DNA from: DASRQK01 sp964401685
GTDB lineage: Bacteria > Bacteroidota > Bacteroidia > Sphingobacteriales > Sphingobacteriaceae
Reading direction: 5' to 3'
DNA length: 17,359 nt
Assembly: GCA_964401685.1 (NCBI GenBank)
Contig: CAYNZH010000035.1
Span: forward strand, 1 to 17,359
A model generated the notes under the pieces. The model did no database searches, was not told the origin of the DNA, and saw nothing but the letters and a program-made list of their open reading frames with translations. Positions 15,435-17,359 of the stretch are shown here, in pieces. How positions within the stretch are numbered: position 1 is the first letter of the stretch; each line of letters starts with the position of its first letter. The position numbers and the translations under genes were made by a program.

Positions 15435-15548
15435 GAGAAACAATTCCCCAAAGGCTGCGTTTCTGGCTTGAAATCCTCCCGTAATACCTGCACCTCGTTG
15501 GGAGGTCGGTGAACCGATTCTCACTTGAGTTCAAAAATGCCAGCGATT
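15397..15548 (-). ncRNA. Candidate structured small RNA, about 150 nt, unknown class
   Basis: The murB-sigma factor spacer has no convincing gene but folds on the minus strand. Reading downward from about 15548: a closing stem CTGGC (15539-15543) with GCCAG (15463-15467), continued by TTGAA (15530-15534) with TTCAA (15468-15472) after a 4-base bulge. Inside are a small CTC/GAG hairpin, TCGG-TTCA-CCGA, and CCTCCC paired with GGGAGG, which competes with a shorter ACCTC/GAGGT hairpin. Below the closed domain come an AGAAAC/GTTTCT hairpin and a terminator hairpin with seven T. A promoter-like box precedes it. No minus-strand gene follows (murB is antisense), so a free-standing RNA fits better than a riboswitch. 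I cannot assign it to 6S or another known class by eye. All evidence is structural. Confidence 0.5.
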
Positions 15549-15553
15549 TGGTC

Positions 15554-15586
15554 TGAAACTAGTAAAATTCAATAAATTTTGTCAGA
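15554..15586 (-). promoter_or_regulatory. Possible promoter of the candidate RNA
   Basis: Minus strand TCTG (15583-15586), 21 bases, TAGTTTCA (15554-15561): an imperfect TTTG / TAnnTTTG pair. It would start transcription a few bases before the closing stem at 15543. Confidence 0.35.
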
Positions 15587-15706
15587 AAAGAGCCCGAAAA
15601 CTCGGCAGTTGACGAAAATATTTTTTCGTAGAAAAAGGTTCTGGCACTACATTGGTGTTATCCTAAGTGATTTTAATTGCAAAGTTTCACTTTAAAACAC
15701 ATCGCC

Positions 15707-16216
15707 ATGACAAAAATCGAATTTAACCACTTAGTACTAAAGCATGCTGACTCCTTAAGATCTTACGCATTGCAATTTACGCGGGATACGGAAGATTCCA
15801 ACGATTTGATTCAGGACACGATCTTAAAAGCGGTAACCTATGCAGGCAAATTCAAAGAGGGCACAAACCTGAAAGGCTGGCTGTATACCATCATGAAAAA
15901 TACGTTTATAAACAATTATCGGAGGATGGTCAAGAGCAATGGGTTTATTGACAAATCGGACGAAATTTCGAACCATAATCTGGCATACAGCGCGACTAAA
16001 AACAAAGGCGAGAACTGGTTTGTGATGAATGATATTCAGAATGCACTCTCCAATCTTTCACCAGAGTACTATGTGCCATTTAATATGTATTTCGAAGGCT
16101 ACCGCTACCACGAAATTTCCGACGAATTGGAAATCCCAATCGGAACGGTCAAAACACGGATTCACATGGCACGCAAGATGCTCAAAAACAAGTTGAGCGT
16201 GTACAATGTTGACTAG
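15707..16216 (+). CDS. ECF (sigma-70 family) RNA polymerase sigma factor
   Basis: This is a 169-residue sigma factor of the extracytoplasmic-function type, which directs RNA polymerase to a specific promoter set. Region 2 (about 10-80) includes LRSYALQFTRDTEDSNDLIQ, DTILKAVTYAGKF and the -10-recognition segment LKGWLYTIMKNTFINNYRR. Region 4 (about 110-165) includes the helix-turn-helix YHEISDELEIPIGTVKTRIHMARKML. Length is typical (160-190). The start was placed at ATG 15707; the frame extends to a TTG at 15677, which lacks family-like residues. No anti-sigma factor gene is adjacent: the next gene, 12 bases away, is the convergent sugar kinase. Upstream lies the candidate RNA region; a clear promoter could not be found. 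It resembles the conserved stand-alone ECF factors of Bacteroidota with no membrane anti-sigma partner. Confidence 0.93.
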   Translation: MTKIEFNHLVLKHADSLRSYALQFTRDTEDSNDLIQDTILKAVTYAGKFKEGTNLKGWLYTIMKNTFINNYRRMVKSNGFIDKSDEISNHNLAYSATKNKGENWFVMNDIQNALSNLSPEYYVPFNMYFEGYRYHEISDELEIPIGTVKTRIHMARKMLKNKLSVYNVD

Positions 16217-16228
16217 GCCTAAAAAACA

Positions 16229-17152
16229 TTAAATCTGATCCTGGAAATGGAATTGGCTGATACTTACGAAACGCTCAATCCTTTCCTGGATCAGGTCCTT
16301 GTTTAGCAACTGTAGTTGCTCTGTCCCAAATTTTTCGACACAAAAAGATGCTAATGCGGATCCCACAATGACCGCATTTTTCATGTTGGCAAAATTTACT
16401 GTCCCGACAGACGCTAAGTATCCCATAAAACCGCCCGCGAAAGAGTCGCCCGCACCTGTAGGGTCGAAGACGTCAGCAAGGGGCAACGCGGGAGCGGAAA
16501 AAATCTGCCCTTCACCAAAAAGCAACGCTCCGTGCTCTCCTTTTTTGATAACCAAATAAGACGGACCCATTTTGAGAATCGCCTCCGCTGCCCGGACGAG
16601 GGAATACTCGCCTGAAAGCTGACGGGCTTCGTCATCGTTGATGGTGAGTACATCTATACTCCGGAGCACCTTGTGGAGGTCTTCCAGGGCGACGTCCATC
16701 CAATAATTCATGGTGTCCAGGGCGACGAGCTTTGGTTTCTTTGAAAGCCCACTCAGCGCTTGCATTTGAACCTGGGGAGTGAGATTTCCCAGAAGTATGT
16801 ACTCACAGTCCTGGTAGCTATCCGGAATCACAGGCTTGAATGCGGCAAGCACGTTGAGGTCGGTAACCAAGGTGTCGCGCGCATTCATGTCATTGCGGTA
16901 TTTGCCTGACCAGAAAAATGACTTTTCGCCTTTTTTGATCTCAACCCCATCGACAGCGATTTTCCTTTTTTCAAAAATTGGTAAATGAGGCACAAAATCC
17001 TCACCGATCACGCTCAGCAATTTGACCTTATCATAGAGGTATGACGCGGCAAGTCCTGCAAATGTTGCTGCCCCCCCTACTATCTTGTCCGTTTTTCCAA
17101 AAGGCGTCTCGATCGCATCAAAAGCAACCGTTCCCAGAATGACTAAACTCAT
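16229..17152 (-). CDS. PfkB family sugar kinase
   Basis: This is a ribokinase-fold ATP-dependent kinase; the substrate (sugar or nucleoside) cannot be read from the sequence. The 307-residue protein starts MSLVILGTVAFDAIETPFGK with GGAATFAGLAASYL (26-39), the N-terminal PfkB region, and has the C-terminal signature DPTGAGDSFAGGFMGYL (230-246), where GAGD forms the anion hole and Asp236 is the catalytic base; VIKKGEHGALLF (201-212) is also typical. The start was set at ATG 17150-17152. The frame is open to 17212, but a perfect TACCTTTG promoter box at 17157-17164 lies inside that extension, and family members begin with the Val-Ile-Leu-Gly strand. The gene converges on the sigma factor gene (12 bases). 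Related genes in Bacteroidota are usually annotated only as sugar kinase. Confidence 0.92.
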   Translation of the reverse strand: MSLVILGTVAFDAIETPFGKTDKIVGGAATFAGLAASYLYDKVKLLSVIGEDFVPHLPIFEKRKIAVDGVEIKKGEKSFFWSGKYRNDMNARDTLVTDLNVLAAFKPVIPDSYQDCEYILLGNLTPQVQMQALSGLSKKPKLVALDTMNYWMDVALEDLHKVLRSIDVLTINDDEARQLSGEYSLVRAAEAILKMGPSYLVIKKGEHGALLFGEGQIFSAPALPLADVFDPTGAGDSFAGGFMGYLASVGTVNFANMKNAVIVGSALASFCVEKFGTEQLQLLNKDLIQERIERFVSISQFHFQDQI

Positions 17153-17156
17153 GGCG

Positions 17157-17164
17157 CAAAGGTA
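17157..17164 (-). promoter_or_regulatory. -7 box immediately upstream of the sugar kinase
   Basis: TACCTTTG on the minus strand, exact TAnnTTTG, only 4 bases before the ATG (GCGCC ATG context). The start of transcription would fall at or beside the ATG, i.e. a leaderless or nearly leaderless mRNA. No clear TTTG at -33. Confidence 0.5.
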
Positions 17165-17228
17165 TAAAAAAACGACGAGTCTCGCCATGTGCGGTTCGCG
17201 TATTGCTGACATTTCAATACCGTATACT

Positions 17229-17272
17229 CCTAGTAAGGTATCTATAGGTCATCCTAGGCTTATCCCTAGGGG
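17229..17272. repeat. Cluster of CTAG/CTATAG palindromes at about 12-bp spacing
   Basis: CCTAG (17229), CTATAG (17242), CCTAGG (17253) and CCTAGG within CCCTAGGGG (17265) occur at intervals of 13, 11 and 12 bases, between the sugar kinase promoter and a terminator. Nothing else explains this stretch. It could be a protein-binding array or chance. Confidence 0.4.
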
Positions 17273-17315
17273 AGCTCTTGTGGACTTCGTGTCGTTTTGG
17301 GAAAGCAAACACAAT

Positions 17316-17346
17316 AAAAAAGCCCCTTCGCTTTGGACGGAGGGGC
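17316..17346 (-). terminator. Rho-independent terminator of a gene right of the window
   Basis: Minus strand: GCCCCTCCG (17346-17338), loop of 7, CGAAGGGGC (17330-17322) forming 9 pairs with one G-T, then TTTTTT (17321-17316). The transcript it ends must come from beyond 17359, since no minus-strand gene lies between. Confidence 0.85.
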
Positions 17347-17359
17347 GTTCATCGTTTGT

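Noticed and set aside
15327..15524. 65-codon minus-strand frame overlapping the murB 3' end
   Set aside because: It overlaps murB antisense, has no family-like features, and its sequence is better explained by the structured RNA on that strand.
15642..15656. Sigma-54-like site TGGCAC-TACAT-TGGT upstream of the ECF sigma factor gene
   Set aside because: The -24 half is good, but the -12 half lacks the TTGC core (GC replaced by GT at the required spacing) and no enhancer-binding regulator is nearby.
15677..15706. TTG start ten codons upstream of the sigma factor ATG
   Set aside because: The added residues are not sigma-like and the ATG gives the normal ECF N-terminus.

Overview
The window (about 17.4 kb, moderate G+C) comes from a member of the Bacteroidota. 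The phylum call rests on protein families and on repeated promoters of the form TTTG, 19 to 21 bases, TAnnTTTG, with no obvious Shine-Dalgarno sequences. A Saprospiria-like lineage would fit, but I cannot prove the class. Almost everything is chromosomal housekeeping. I see no insertion sequence, prophage, CRISPR array or defence system.

Layout. Positions 1-51 hold the 5' part of a tRNA-Glu on the minus strand. Then, on the plus strand, come trhO (tRNA U34 hydroxylation), pdhA (pyruvate dehydrogenase E1 alpha) and pdhC (E2 with two lipoyl domains); no E1 beta gene lies between pdhA and pdhC. From 3944 to 10306 genes run on the minus strand in two units. The first is tRNA-Leu(GAG), a 44-residue membrane protein, ridA and recG. 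The second is a lipoprotein, polyphosphate kinase ppk1 and a Ppx/GppA phosphatase, the last starting with a TTG that overlaps the ppk1 stop. From 10382 the plus strand carries an FUSC-family membrane protein directly abutting a YpdA-like flavin disulfide reductase, followed by a convergent TetR regulator whose stop codon shares the palindrome CTAG with the ypdA stop. Then come murB, an ECF sigma factor, and a convergent PfkB sugar kinase. The right edge has a minus-strand terminator for a gene outside the window.

The ypdA gene is interrupted by exactly 100 N flanked by two identical 55-base copies. Collapsing the duplicate restores one in-frame protein of 319 residues, so this is very likely an unresolved contig overlap and not a real gap or mutation.

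The most interesting unexplained element is a candidate structured RNA of about 150 nt on the minus strand (about 15548 down to 15397), between murB and the sigma factor gene. It has a plausible promoter, a closed multi-stem fold and a Rho-independent terminator that overlaps the murB stop codon. Other points of note are the unlisted small membrane protein gene at 6490-6624, a roughly 12-bp-spaced set of CTAG/CTATAG palindromes upstream of the sugar kinase, and an Ile in YpdA where characterised bacillithiol reductases have Cys14.
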